Assembly: GCF_030408355.1 (NCBI RefSeq)
Contig: NZ_CP046606.1
Location: 62,001-126,000 of the forward strand
Direction: 5' to 3'
DNA length: 64,000 nucleotides
Source of the DNA: Corynebacterium afermentans subsp. afermentans
GTDB taxonomy: Bacteria; Actinomycetota; Actinomycetes; Mycobacteriales; Mycobacteriaceae
Positions 24,724-34,272 of this stretch are shown piece by piece; position 1 is the stretch's first letter; each line of letters begins with the position of its first letter. The position numbers were made by a program, and so were the translations under genes. Under the pieces are notes generated by a model, which had not been told where the DNA came from, searched no databases, and saw only the letters and a list, made by a program, of their open reading frames with translations.

Positions 24724-27323
24724 TAGAAGTCCCCGCCTTCGTAGAATTCAGACAGCTTCTCGGCTGCGCTGGAGGCCGTCGGCTGCGCGGCAGTGGGGGC
24801 GCTGGAGACGAGCTTGATGTCTTCCAGTGACGCACCCGGGCTGCCGGCGTGCAGGGTGATGGAGCTGCTGCTCAGATCCCGGCCGCGGGCAGATTCCGCT
24901 TGCACGGTGGTGTTTTCCACCACGTCGTGCAGGCTCCGGTTCACACCCAGCGGGGTGAGGATGTCCTGGCGGAAGTAGCCCGGGGACTGCAGCTTGTGTC
25001 GCGGCTGCAGCTTGGCCATCACCGTGTCGTCCCCGCGCAGCGCATCCACGACCTCAGCCCAGGTGCGGGTGGAACGGTCCTGGTTGAGGAAGCTCTCGTC
25101 AGACACGCGCGAGGCCAGGTGCGACAGGCTCGACGGGCTACCCAGCACGTTGTCCAGGTCGATCTGCAGCGGGTTAACTGGATCGTTGGCGATGTCGCGC
25201 GCGGCCTGCTCCAGGGTTGTACGCAGCTGCTCGGTGAGCCAACCTTCGTCGAAGAAGCGGCGGCGGTATACAGAGGCGGTGTGGTCGATGTCCTGCTTGT
25301 CCACCTCAACCTCGCCCAGGTTGATCGCCTCAGGCAGCGCGTTGGTGGGCTGCAGCGTCTGGGCGGCTACGTTGGAGATATCGCCGAACGGCTTCTCTAG
25401 CAGCGCACCGTAGAGGTCGGAGACCTTGATGAACTGCGGGTAAGCAACCTCGATGCATCGCAGCGCCACCCGCGCCTCCGCAACGGCGCGCTCGGCGTTC
25501 TCAATCTTCTTCACCTGGTCCAGCCGCACCTTCTGCGTATGGATGGAATGCAACGTGGAAATCAGGATCTGCACCATGTAGAAGATCAGCCACAGGGCGA
25601 ACCAGATGCCGAACATCCAGCCGTAGGTCTTGCTGGAGGCGTTGTTGAGGTTTTCCACCCACTGCCAACGCGGCGCCGCATCACCGGAGTTGCCGATCCA
25701 CCAAGCAATGAGGAACACGGCCAGCGACCAGAACGTCACCCAGCCCAACCAGCGCAAAATGCCGTGCCACGGGGACATCTGGCTCGCCTTGTGTTCTTGC
25801 GCCCGGAGGTGGTTCAGCTCCGCCTGTTTCTGATTGAGAATTGTCTGCTGCTCGTCGTACAGGCCACGCAAACCAGCGCCGACGTTTGCAGCAAACGAGT
25901 GCTGGTGCTTGCGCTGCCAGCGTTCGAAGTTCGCTTTCGCGGTCATGAACTCCGGGTCTGCGGCCTTGGCGTTCAAGTCGCGGTAGACCTCACCCTGACG
26001 CTCTACGTCGTAGGGCGCGACGTTCTCGCTGCCCAGGACCTGACGCACCTTGAGCGTCTCTTGCGGGCCGAATTTCTCGCTCGGGCCCGGGATGGAATCG
26101 CTGGGAGACTGCACGATTGTGAGCCCATCCTGCTTCTGCATCGCGTTGGGGCGCTCACCGCTGGTGCGGTACGGCTTCGCGTCCACCAGACCGGAGGCGA
26201 TACCGGCGTAGTCGCGCCACAGCGGGCGCAGTCCAGCGGTCAGTTCATCGTCGGACTTGCGTACCACGGTGACAGCTTTTTGGCCCTGGTCCTGGGCTAC
26301 GTTGACGCGGCCCACGGTCACGCTGGAGTCGTTGCCGTAAATGCTGGATTGTACTGCGGCGTCTGCAGACGTGGCCAGGTCGGAGCCCAGCTCGGACCAG
26401 AACTCGCCCATCCTGCCAAACAGGTTTTTGGCCCACTGGCCGAAGGCATTGCCCAACGCCTGGCCGCGGGTCTGGCGCTCGTTGCGCTGGACCATGGTCT
26501 CGCGTGGCTTGGTAATCAGGTGGTCGCGCGCATGGGTCTCAATGAACTCCTGCGCCGCGCGCTGCGGCAGCGTGCCTCGCTGCGCGTCGCGGGAGACGTT
26601 CACCGGAGTCTTATTCACCACCACTTGCGGCAGAGGAGTGGTGGACAGATCGAAGATGGCGTTCTGCAGCTCCTGCTGGAACTTCTCACCGGACACGCGC
26701 TGGGTGTAGCAGCGCACCAGGCGTGCAGACGAGTTCGGCTCCAGCTGTGCAACCGGGGCTGCGTCGAAGCCGACCCACAGGCCCGACAGGCTGGCAATGG
26801 AGGTTGCCACCCACAGGGAAAAGGATGGGCCAGCGTTCGTGGAATCGTCCGCCTGGAAGATCGTCGCGCCCGAGTCCGGGGACTTCGAATCCTCCGGCGC
26901 CACCAGCAGGTTGCGGTAGCCGTTGAAGGTCGGCAGCGACTCCTCGTCGAAAGACGCGTTGACCTCCGTGAACATGAGGTTATTGGCGGTGCCCGCGAAG
27001 TCCGCATTCACCGCGCGGAGGCGCTCAGTTACCTCGTTGACGTTCCTGCGGGTAAGCAAGCCAGACTGCTCGCTTTCGCCAATGATGTTGATGCCGTGCA
27101 GCTGCACCGCAGCGCCCTCACGCGCACCAACCGCCTGCTCAAGGCGCATCTGCTGCGGTGCTTCACCACGGCGCACCACCGTGGCCTTCGGGTCGGAGCC
27201 GCTCAAGCCGTCAACGTCGATCCAGATGAAGTCGCGCAACAGGTTCAGCGCGGCCAGGTCTTCGAGCGCCTGGCGTGCCATGCGCGCGTTCGTGCCGCGC
27301 GCCGCAAAAATCGGAAAATCCAT
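24723..27323 (-). CDS. Large membrane protein with two central TM helices
   Basis: 866 residues. The N-terminal ~480 residues are soluble and contain regular alpha/beta-looking segments (MDFPIFAARGTNARMARQAL, FIWIDVDGL); a helical, coiled-coil-like stretch (~440-510) leads into two TM helices (about 520-545 and 565-588), then a second helical stretch and a soluble C-terminal domain. The TM pair suggests both large domains face the cytosol. It follows the tubulin-like gene by 18 bp; the N-terminal domain could be a divergent partner of it. No named family recognised. Confidence 0.7.
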   Translation of the reverse strand: MDFPIFAARGTNARMARQALEDLAALNLLRDFIWIDVDGLSGSDPKATVVRRGEAPQQMRLEQAVGAREGAAVQLHGINIIGESEQSGLLTRRNVNEVTERLRAVNADFAGTANNLMFTEVNASFDEESLPTFNGYRNLLVAPEDSKSPDSGATIFQADDSTNAGPSFSLWVATSIASLSGLWVGFDAAPVAQLEPNSSARLVRCYTQRVSGEKFQQELQNAIFDLSTTPLPQVVVNKTPVNVSRDAQRGTLPQRAAQEFIETHARDHLITKPRETMVQRNERQTRGQALGNAFGQWAKNLFGRMGEFWSELGSDLATSADAAVQSSIYGNDSSVTVGRVNVAQDQGQKAVTVVRKSDDELTAGLRPLWRDYAGIASGLVDAKPYRTSGERPNAMQKQDGLTIVQSPSDSIPGPSEKFGPQETLKVRQVLGSENVAPYDVERQGEVYRDLNAKAADPEFMTAKANFERWQRKHQHSFAANVGAGLRGLYDEQQTILNQKQAELNHLRAQEHKASQMSPWHGILRWLGWVTFWSLAVFLIAWWIGNSGDAAPRWQWVENLNNASSKTYGWMFGIWFALWLIFYMVQILISTLHSIHTQKVRLDQVKKIENAERAVAEARVALRCIEVAYPQFIKVSDLYGALLEKPFGDISNVAAQTLQPTNALPEAINLGEVEVDKQDIDHTASVYRRRFFDEGWLTEQLRTTLEQAARDIANDPVNPLQIDLDNVLGSPSSLSHLASRVSDESFLNQDRSTRTWAEVVDALRGDDTVMAKLQPRHKLQSPGYFRQDILTPLGVNRSLHDVVENTTVQAESARGRDLSSSSITLHAGSPGASLEDIKLVSSAPTAAQPTASSAAEKLSEFYEGGDF

Positions 27324-27341
27324 GGTGTCCTCGCTTGCCTT

Positions 27342-30300
27342 TTAGAAGCCGCCGAAGATGTCGTTGATCTGGCCGTTTGCGGAGCTGGAGCCGCTGGTGT
27401 CGTTAGAATCCAGGTAGTCCAGACCGGTCTCGCCGTACACGGTGTCCTGCTCCGGCGGGCCAGCCTCGTAGGCCTCGCGGATCGCACCGATCAAGTCCTC
27501 GGCCATCTTGAGCACGCCGTTCGCGATGTCGATCATCAGCGGCACACGCATAGCCACGTTGCGGTCGGAGATGTCCGCCAGTTCGCGCTGTTGGCCACCC
27601 GGAGGGGTGGTGGAGGGCAGCCGCTTCGTCGGTACCAGCTGCAGGGCGCGCTTGCCTTCCGCCTGCAGCCACGCAATTGCAGCGTCTCGACGTGCCTCCG
27701 GCGAGACCTCGGGCCCAGTGCCCTGCACGAGCGTGTGCTGGGCCTGTTCGCCGCCGATGCGGATGCCGTCGAAAAGCCACTTGCGCAATAGGTCGTAGCC
27801 GCGCGTAGCGTTGCGGGCAGTCGCGGGCGCGCTTTCGGTAGCGTCCCAGTTGTGGCGCAGCGCGCGGTAGGGGTTCAGCGAGGACAACGCGGGCGACTCG
27901 TCCGCCTTTGCCCACGCCATGGGCAGTGACTCCAGGATGGCCGGCAGCCAGTCGTAGTTCGTGCGCATCTTCGACGGCGGGGTGAGTAGCGGAGTATCGA
28001 AGTCCTCCCAGCTCTGCGTCACCGGATCGAACACGTGGATGCCGTCCTGGCCGGTCGCGCGATTCTTGTCGCCCGGGAAGATAGTGGTGCCGATCAGGCG
28101 GCCCACGTACCAGCCGTTAATCATGGCCTGGCGTTCCGCGTCAGTCAGCGGGGTCGCCGCGTTGATCGGGCGGGCGCGGCGCATCTGCCAGAAGGCCGTG
28201 CGCGCGTTCGGCAGGGTCAGCTTGTCCCACTGGCGCGCTGCGGACGGCAGGATCGAGTCGAATACCACCGGCAGGTAGTTCGGGTAGGAGCCGTAGATGC
28301 TGATCTCGCGCTGTTCACCATTGGTTTGCAGTGCGCCACCGAGCGGGTTTTTCGCGTCGTACTCCGCGTTGGGGTAGCTGCTCTCCACCTTCGTGAGTTT
28401 TTCTGCCATCGCGCTATCGCCCGCGAACGGCACGGTGGAGAAGTTGAACTTGTATTTCGCGTTCGAGTCGTCTGGATACAGTTCCTGCAGCAGGCTGGAG
28501 TTAATCTGTGCCAGCGGCAGCGCCTTCGTCATCGCCTGGGCGAACTTGCCGGCGATATCCTCGCGGCGGGCCGCGCGGGTCGGCTCATCCGGCGCGTCCA
28601 GGATGTAGGAGCGCAGCGAAGTCTCAATGAAGCGGGAGAAGGAGAACCCGGCGCGGCCCACGAATTTGCGGGAGCGGTCCAGCACGTGCTCCGAGCGGAC
28701 CTTCAGTTCCACTTTGCCGTTGGTCTCATTGCGCAGGTCTGCAGAGTCCGGCACGGAGGTCAGTGCACGCGGCACCCACGGCTGCACCAGGGTGAGCAGA
28801 TCACGCGGGGCGTCGTCCGCGTCCGCGTCGGAGCGCCAGTCGCCGGCCACAATCTGGCGGGCGGCTTCCACCAGTGCGTCGTCGAAACGCAGCTGCCGGT
28901 TCTCGTCGGTGATCACGGACTGGATCACGTCTTCCTCGAACTGGCCCGGGTAGTGTTCCGGCTCGGTGATCATGACCTCGTTGGCCGCGTTGCTGAAACG
29001 GTCCGGCACCACGTCGACCTCTTCGCTCGGCCACAGGCGCGGCACGTTCGTCTTCATCTGCGCCACGCCCAAGCTCGGGTCGTTGTCCAAGGTCAGGTCG
29101 TGGTTGAGCTCGCGGTGCGCCGCCTGGATCTCCGAGTCGAAGTCCGCCAGGAAGTAGCGGGCGAAATCCTCCAGCACGTTGCCGGCCAGGCGCATCATGT
29201 TGCCCATGGCGATGTACCAGAGCTGGTCGCGCACGCTGCCGTAGATGCGGTCGAGGTAGCCGTCGCCGACGATCTTGCCGCGCTGGCCGCGGATCTCCGC
29301 GCCGAGCTGGCTGTCTAGGAACAGGCCCTCAGACAGCTGGGTCTGGCGCAGACGCGCCGCGGCGTCGGAGACGTGCTGGCGGATGGTCTTGAGCAGCTTG
29401 GAGCCGAACGCCACGCCGTAGCGGCCGATCTCCACGGAGAGCACCTCGAGCACCTCGCGCTGCAGCTCATCCGCACCAGCCCATTGGTACACGGCGCGGT
29501 AGAGCGGGCCGCTGCCGTTGGTGACACCCTGCACGTCATCTGCCACCAGCTGGCGGTTGCGGTATGCGCTGGACAGGCTGGCCTCCACGTCGTTTGCCCA
29601 CTCCGCGCCCTTGCGGCTTTCCGGAGCCGGGACAACGTTGCTGCTCTTCATCATGTCCACGCGGCTTTGCGCCCACGCCACGGCAGTGTCGCTGAAGCGG
29701 TTGGACGCCCAGGCCTGGTCTGTCTCCGCGGCGTTGGCTGCGGTCTGGCGCTCGTCCGCCGGCAGCGGCAGCGTGTTGGCCAGGCGGCGCTGGATGTTCT
29801 GCCAGGACTTTTCCAGACGCTGGTCCAGCTGGTCGTCGTCGGAATCGACGCTGCCGGTGAACTTGAAACCGTTCTTCAGGGTGTTCACGGCGGAGGACGC
29901 CAAGCGCTGCGCGGCGTACTCGCCGTAGCGGTCGCGTCCCATGGCAAGACGGCCGTAACCGAAGGTGCCCCACGGCACGGAGTCGGAGCTAGCGCCGCCC
30001 AGCCCCCAGCCGTAGTAGTCATGGTCGTAGGACAGGCCACCAGGGTTACCCAGCTGGTACTGAACGAAGTTCTCCATCATGGTGGTGTCGGTGGTCAGGG
30101 CAGCCAGGCCGCGGCCGAGCGCGCGGTACACCGTGGACGGTCCCGCACCTTCAGCGATCGGGACGGCGTTCACGCCGGCGGAGATGCCCACCGGGAATAC
30201 GCGGGACACGAGCGTGTCGTCCAGGTTGCCCTGGTAACCCAAGGCCTCGTACAGCAGCTCGTCGGACTTAGTGCCCTCGCCGAACTGGCCCGCGGCGAGC

Positions 30301-31043
30301 TCGCCGAACATGGCCAGCGCGTTCGGGCTGGTGCCCACAAAGGAATCCGCGGAACCGGCGGTCTTGAACACGTCAGGGGTGACCATAAACAACGAGGAAC
30401 GGCCCTGGTAGTTGCTCAGTTCCAGGCCGGACAGCAGACGGCACACATCCAGCGCCATCGACGCGCCAGCGCCACCGGCCATGGAGGACACCACGAACAC
30501 GATCGGGTCTGCCGCCAGCTCGCCGGTCGCTTCGCCCTGGCCCATTTCGCTGCGGATCGCGTCCAGCTGGGTGGCGGACCGCGGGCTGTACAGGCGATCC
30601 TTCGCCTGCTTGAGCTGGTCTTCCACGTCCGTGAGCTTGTTCAGGATCAGCATGCGGCCCACGCCTCGATACTGGCCCGCACCGGCGTCCACCGGCACAG
30701 TGACTTCCTCCGGGTTCGGGTAGGACCAGGTAGCGATGGAACCCAGCGCGTTGTTGCGGCTGAGCTGCACGGACACCGCGCGGTCCACGAAGGAGTAGTT
30801 AGAAGACGCTCCGGTGGAAATGTACTGGCCGCCTGCGTTGGGGACGTTCGGGATCGCCTTGACCCTCTCCGGCTCGGTGGGCACGTCGATGGAGACGAAC
30901 TGCCACGCGTCCGGCAGTTTGCGGCCGTTGCCCTCAAACCAGACCGGAGCGTTCTCCGCGAGCGTGGTCTTGAGCTGGTCCATCATGTAGGACAGCGACT
31001 TAGCGCCAGATCCGCCACAACCGACAACGAGAACTTTGAACAT
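27342..31043 (-). CDS. Tubulin/FtsZ-superfamily protein (Tubulin_2-like)
   Basis: 1233 residues. It opens with MFKVLVVGCGGSGAKSL, the first Rossmann loop of tubulin-like GTPases, and has VVSSMAGGAGASM at residues 184-196, matching in place and pattern the glycine-rich tubulin signature loop. The remaining ~1000 residues are mostly helical/mixed with no TM segment, far longer than FtsZ (~400). The Tubulin_2 family is known from actinobacteria and cyanobacteria, usually beside vWA proteins, but its function is unknown. Filament formation and GTP hydrolysis are inferred from the fold. It sits between the vWA membrane protein and the two-TM protein in one operon. Confidence 0.8.
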   Translation of the reverse strand: MFKVLVVGCGGSGAKSLSYMMDQLKTTLAENAPVWFEGNGRKLPDAWQFVSIDVPTEPERVKAIPNVPNAGGQYISTGASSNYSFVDRAVSVQLSRNNALGSIATWSYPNPEEVTVPVDAGAGQYRGVGRMLILNKLTDVEDQLKQAKDRLYSPRSATQLDAIRSEMGQGEATGELAADPIVFVVSSMAGGAGASMALDVCRLLSGLELSNYQGRSSLFMVTPDVFKTAGSADSFVGTSPNALAMFGELAAGQFGEGTKSDELLYEALGYQGNLDDTLVSRVFPVGISAGVNAVPIAEGAGPSTVYRALGRGLAALTTDTTMMENFVQYQLGNPGGLSYDHDYYGWGLGGASSDSVPWGTFGYGRLAMGRDRYGEYAAQRLASSAVNTLKNGFKFTGSVDSDDDQLDQRLEKSWQNIQRRLANTLPLPADERQTAANAAETDQAWASNRFSDTAVAWAQSRVDMMKSSNVVPAPESRKGAEWANDVEASLSSAYRNRQLVADDVQGVTNGSGPLYRAVYQWAGADELQREVLEVLSVEIGRYGVAFGSKLLKTIRQHVSDAAARLRQTQLSEGLFLDSQLGAEIRGQRGKIVGDGYLDRIYGSVRDQLWYIAMGNMMRLAGNVLEDFARYFLADFDSEIQAAHRELNHDLTLDNDPSLGVAQMKTNVPRLWPSEEVDVVPDRFSNAANEVMITEPEHYPGQFEEDVIQSVITDENRQLRFDDALVEAARQIVAGDWRSDADADDAPRDLLTLVQPWVPRALTSVPDSADLRNETNGKVELKVRSEHVLDRSRKFVGRAGFSFSRFIETSLRSYILDAPDEPTRAARREDIAGKFAQAMTKALPLAQINSSLLQELYPDDSNAKYKFNFSTVPFAGDSAMAEKLTKVESSYPNAEYDAKNPLGGALQTNGEQREISIYGSYPNYLPVVFDSILPSAARQWDKLTLPNARTAFWQMRRARPINAATPLTDAERQAMINGWYVGRLIGTTIFPGDKNRATGQDGIHVFDPVTQSWEDFDTPLLTPPSKMRTNYDWLPAILESLPMAWAKADESPALSSLNPYRALRHNWDATESAPATARNATRGYDLLRKWLFDGIRIGGEQAQHTLVQGTGPEVSPEARRDAAIAWLQAEGKRALQLVPTKRLPSTTPPGGQQRELADISDRNVAMRVPLMIDIANGVLKMAEDLIGAIREAYEAGPPEQDTVYGETGLDYLDSNDTSGSSSANGQINDIFGGF

Positions 31044-31070
31044 GAGCTTGCTTCCTTTGCGTGGTGGGAG

Positions 31071-33617
31071 TTACTTATCGCTAAACGGGCTGTTACCAGG
31101 CCCGAAGGGGGAATTGGTGTTACCGGGACCGAAGTTCGGGCCGAAGCCCTGCGGCTGCTCCGGCGCTGAAGGTCCAGCAGGCTCAGCAGGTTCAGGCGCT
31201 GCAGGCGCTGCCGGTTCCAGGGACTTCAGCTTTTCAATGCGGCTGAGCATCTCGGTGGAGATCTCGCCTTCCAGGCGGGTCTTCTCCTCCTCGCTCATGG
31301 GCAGGCGCGGCAGCGCGATGACCTCGTAGCGGTCGCCGCCGAGGCCTGCGACCATCCACTCGCCCTGCACCGCCAGCGGCAGCTTCGCCTTGCCCTTGAT
31401 GTGGGCGCCGTCGCCACCGCTTACAGACGGCACGACGTCCGCCACCACCGGCGACGCCGCCAGCGGGTTGGGGTTGCCGTTGCGCACGCTGAACTGGCGG
31501 CCGCCGGCGTTGAAGGAGCGGGTCGGCTCCGGAATCGAGTTGGAGTTGACGTCCAGGATGTTGATGTTCGGCTGCGGTGCGCCGTCGTAGGTGAGGCGAC
31601 CGTTGTGGTCGTCCACCACCATGCGGTAGTAGCCGAAGCGCTGGCGCGGGATGGTACTGGTGATCCAGCGGATCGCGTACAGGATCGCAAGCGGGATCAC
31701 CAGCGCGCCCAAAAGCGCCAGGATGAAGCCGAGGGCGAAGCCGCCCTTGCTCAGCGGCACGGTGTAGGACCCCTCCACCGGCACCGCCACCGACGCCTCG
31801 TCCGCACCGTCCAGGGCTGAGATGCTCAGCGGCACGGAACCGTTGACCAGGCCGTCTGACAGCTCGTTGATAGACAGCGTCACCGGCAGGGTCTTCTCCT
31901 CGCCGGCCTGCACCTCAAGGGCGTTGTCCGGGGAGTTGTGGTCCGAGGCCACCTGCACGGTGCCGATGTTCTCCGGCAACTGCTCAGCGGCGACGGTGGA
32001 GCCTTCCGGCAGCCACACCTTGCCCGGGCCCTTCACCGGGATCTCCGTGGTCACGGTGGTCTCTTCCGCGTTGTAGGCAATGCCGCCGTTGATCTTGGGC
32101 AGGTTCTGCAGGCCCACCGACAGGGCGGAGGCGTTGAGGAACGGGGTGAGCTTGGTGCCCGGCTCGCCCTTCGTGGTCACCGCAGTTTCCACCTCGAGGC
32201 GGCCGAACGCCGGCAGCTTCGCGATCTTCGCGGCCGGGATCGCCGCGGAGCCGGAGGAAAGATCCAGGTTCTCCTCCAGCACCTGCGGCTCCCCGTTCTC
32301 AGGGTGGAACGTCACGCGCGAATTTGCGGTGCCCTGCATGGGGCGGGGGTTTCCGGAGGCGTCTATAAGCTGCAGCTCAATGTCTTGCTCATTGTTGCGC
32401 TCGACGGTGCCTTCCTCGCCACCGCCGACGCGTACCGCAAGGCCCGGCTGCAGTTCAGCGACGGTAAACACGTCCTGACCAGCGGCGTTCGGGTCGATGT
32501 CCGCGAACTTCAGGGCCCAATTGCCGGCCCAAGACTGGCCGTCCGCGAGCGTCATGCGCGCGTTGGTTTTCAGCACCGGATCAGTGATGGTTTCCCACTC
32601 CACCTCGGCGCCCTGGAGGGTGGCGGAGCCGGACTCGCCCAGCTTTAGCTCCTCGCCGTTCGGGGCGGTAAGGGTGAGCACCGCGTTGTCGCCCAGATCC
32701 TCCTGCTCGATTGCGGCGAAGCGCAGCTGGCTGATGGAATCGTCGAGAGCGATGTTGAATGCGTCGTCCGCCTTGGACATCGTGCTCACAGCGTTGCCGG
32801 TGGAAAGGGCGCTGTGGAACGCGGCGAACAGGCCGCCGACATTGGAGGCTTCGAAGAACGCACCGTTCGGTGCTGCGGTGCCGCACGGGCCGCCACCCTG
32901 GGTCAGGGAGCGAAACAGCGAGAAATCGCTGGGCAGGTGGGGCGCGGAAAGGCCAATGCCCACGTTGGTCACTCCGGCGGCGCGGAGGCGGTCCGTCACA
33001 CCGCCGGGACGGCACAGCTCCTCCTCGGCGCCGTCGCGGCCGTCCGCCGCGGTGAGGTCGCCGTCGGTGAATGTGACCACCATGCGGCACGGGTCCTGGC
33101 TGCCGGAGCGGGTCAGGTCCTGGTACGCACCGGACAGGGCGTTGGTGTAGTTGGTGTAGTCCTCGCCCGTGCGTTCTTTGAACGCGGCGATCTCGTCCTT
33201 CGCCTTGGAGGCACTGCCACCGTCCAGGTTGATCCACTCGCCGTACTCGCCGGGAAGGGTGGCGCCGGACTTGTAGTCCTGGCCGAAGCCGGCGATGCGC
33301 ACGTTCACGTCCACGCCGGTGTCTTCCTGGCGAGTGACCAGCTCGTCGATAAAGCTTTGCGCGGCGTCCACGCGGTTGCCCTCAACGTCGGTGCCCGGCT
33401 TGTTCTTGTCCACCTGGCCGTCTTTGGCCTCGTACTCCAGGCTGCCGGATTCGTCCATGAGCAGCACGATGTCGAGGGTGTTCTTCTGCGCCAGGCAGGA
33501 TCCGAGCTGCGGTAGCGAGCTCTCCTGCGCTGGGGCCTGCGCGGTGGCGCCGAGCATGCTCGTGCCCGCCACCAGGGCTGCGGTGGCCGAGGCGGCAAGG
33601 ATGCGGTTGATCTGCAT
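31071..33617 (-). CDS. Exported vWA-domain protein with TM helix and cytosolic tail
   Basis: 848 residues. A Sec signal peptide (1-27, TAQA cleavage region) leads to a vWA domain with an intact MIDAS: DESGS (D55, S57, S59), later FTDGD. Beta-rich domains fill ~300-610, one TM helix lies at about 622-648, and a ~200-residue cytosolic part ends in a Pro/Ala tail with SPFG-SPFS repeats. The topology puts a metal-dependent adhesion-type sensor outside and a signalling tail inside. Clear link between the envelope and the cytosolic tubulin-like/GTPase proteins. 27 bp precede the tubulin-like gene. Confidence 0.85.
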   Translation of the reverse strand: MQINRILAASATAALVAGTSMLGATAQAPAQESSLPQLGSCLAQKNTLDIVLLMDESGSLEYEAKDGQVDKNKPGTDVEGNRVDAAQSFIDELVTRQEDTGVDVNVRIAGFGQDYKSGATLPGEYGEWINLDGGSASKAKDEIAAFKERTGEDYTNYTNALSGAYQDLTRSGSQDPCRMVVTFTDGDLTAADGRDGAEEELCRPGGVTDRLRAAGVTNVGIGLSAPHLPSDFSLFRSLTQGGGPCGTAAPNGAFFEASNVGGLFAAFHSALSTGNAVSTMSKADDAFNIALDDSISQLRFAAIEQEDLGDNAVLTLTAPNGEELKLGESGSATLQGAEVEWETITDPVLKTNARMTLADGQSWAGNWALKFADIDPNAAGQDVFTVAELQPGLAVRVGGGEEGTVERNNEQDIELQLIDASGNPRPMQGTANSRVTFHPENGEPQVLEENLDLSSGSAAIPAAKIAKLPAFGRLEVETAVTTKGEPGTKLTPFLNASALSVGLQNLPKINGGIAYNAEETTVTTEIPVKGPGKVWLPEGSTVAAEQLPENIGTVQVASDHNSPDNALEVQAGEEKTLPVTLSINELSDGLVNGSVPLSISALDGADEASVAVPVEGSYTVPLSKGGFALGFILALLGALVIPLAILYAIRWITSTIPRQRFGYYRMVVDDHNGRLTYDGAPQPNINILDVNSNSIPEPTRSFNAGGRQFSVRNGNPNPLAASPVVADVVPSVSGGDGAHIKGKAKLPLAVQGEWMVAGLGGDRYEVIALPRLPMSEEEKTRLEGEISTEMLSRIEKLKSLEPAAPAAPEPAEPAGPSAPEQPQGFGPNFGPGNTNSPFGPGNSPFSDK

Positions 33618-33635
33618 AGTTATTCTCCCGCTCTC

Positions 33636-34052
33636 CTAGAAGTTCTTGCCCACGTACAGGCCAGCGTGGATGGCGGAGAGCAGCACACCCAAGCCAAGCA
33701 CCACGATGGTGGCCCAGTACAGCGCTTCTTTCCACCCGACGGAGACGAACATGCCGCTCGCGCGGGCGTCGGCGTCACCTTTGAAGTACACGCCGAGTGC
33801 GCCGATGCCCAGCACGCCGGCGAGCACCCAGGCAACCAGCGTCAGTGGCAGGTAGGACGAGTCCGTGGCCGTAGTGGAGGAGAGGAACAAAAAGACGGAG
33901 AGCACAACGCTGATAACCCCCATGACTAGGCTTGGCACCAGGCGGGCAACGGGCGCGGACGTAATGGCCAGCGCCGTCGTGCCGGCTTCGGGGCCGGTGG
34001 GTGCAGGGGGTGCGAAGGGGGACTGTGTGCCGCCGAAAGGTGATTGGGTCAT
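33636..34052 (-). CDS. Small polytopic membrane protein with SPFG N-terminus
   Basis: 138 residues. A cytosolic Pro-rich start with two SPFG-like repeats (QSPFGGTQSPF) is followed by three or four TM helices (about 33-56, 68-90, 108-132). The SPF repeats echo those at the C-terminus of the next protein (SPFGPGNSPFS), so the two may share a binding partner. First gene of the leftward operon; ATG at 34052. Confidence 0.7.
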   Translation of the reverse strand: MTQSPFGGTQSPFAPPAPTGPEAGTTALAITSAPVARLVPSLVMGVISVVLSVFLFLSSTTATDSSYLPLTLVAWVLAGVLGIGALGVYFKGDADARASGMFVSVGWKEALYWATIVVLGLGVLLSAIHAGLYVGKNF

Positions 34053-34099
34053 GAGTCGATCTATCTTCTGTAGCTGGTAGGGGGCCTTTAGCCGCTATT

Positions 34100-34105
34100 A
34101 CTGTA
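34100..34105 (-). promoter_or_regulatory. Probable -10 box of the leftward operon
   Basis: TACAGT on the minus strand, about 48 nt before the first ATG, with a run of AAGAT before the start codon as a weak ribosome binding site. No clear -35. Confidence 0.35.
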
Positions 34106-34208
34106 TCGTCTCGCGCGACATCCGTCTCCGAATGCTGTGAAATACCTGGTATTAGCCGGAATTGATGTGTTGCAGCAGCGTGTTGAGGTCAGTTTCGTCG
34201 TTTCCAAG

Positions 34209-34237
34209 TTGTCAAGCCTTTAAAGCTGGAATATAAT
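34209..34237 (+). promoter_or_regulatory. Strong sigma-A promoter of the HTH regulator
   Basis: TTGTCA (34209-34214), 17-bp spacer, TATAAT (34232-34237). The spacer contains the palindrome CTTTAAAG, a possible self-operator. AGGAG at 34261-34265 lies 7 nt before the ATG. Confidence 0.8.
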
Positions 34238-34272
34238 CCTGATGTAACCAAGACACTTCCAGGAGAACGCGT

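Noticed and set aside
25539-31169. Long open frames opposite the tubulin-like and two-TM protein genes
   Set aside because: Compositional shadows; the minus-strand genes have domains, tight operon spacing and start signals.
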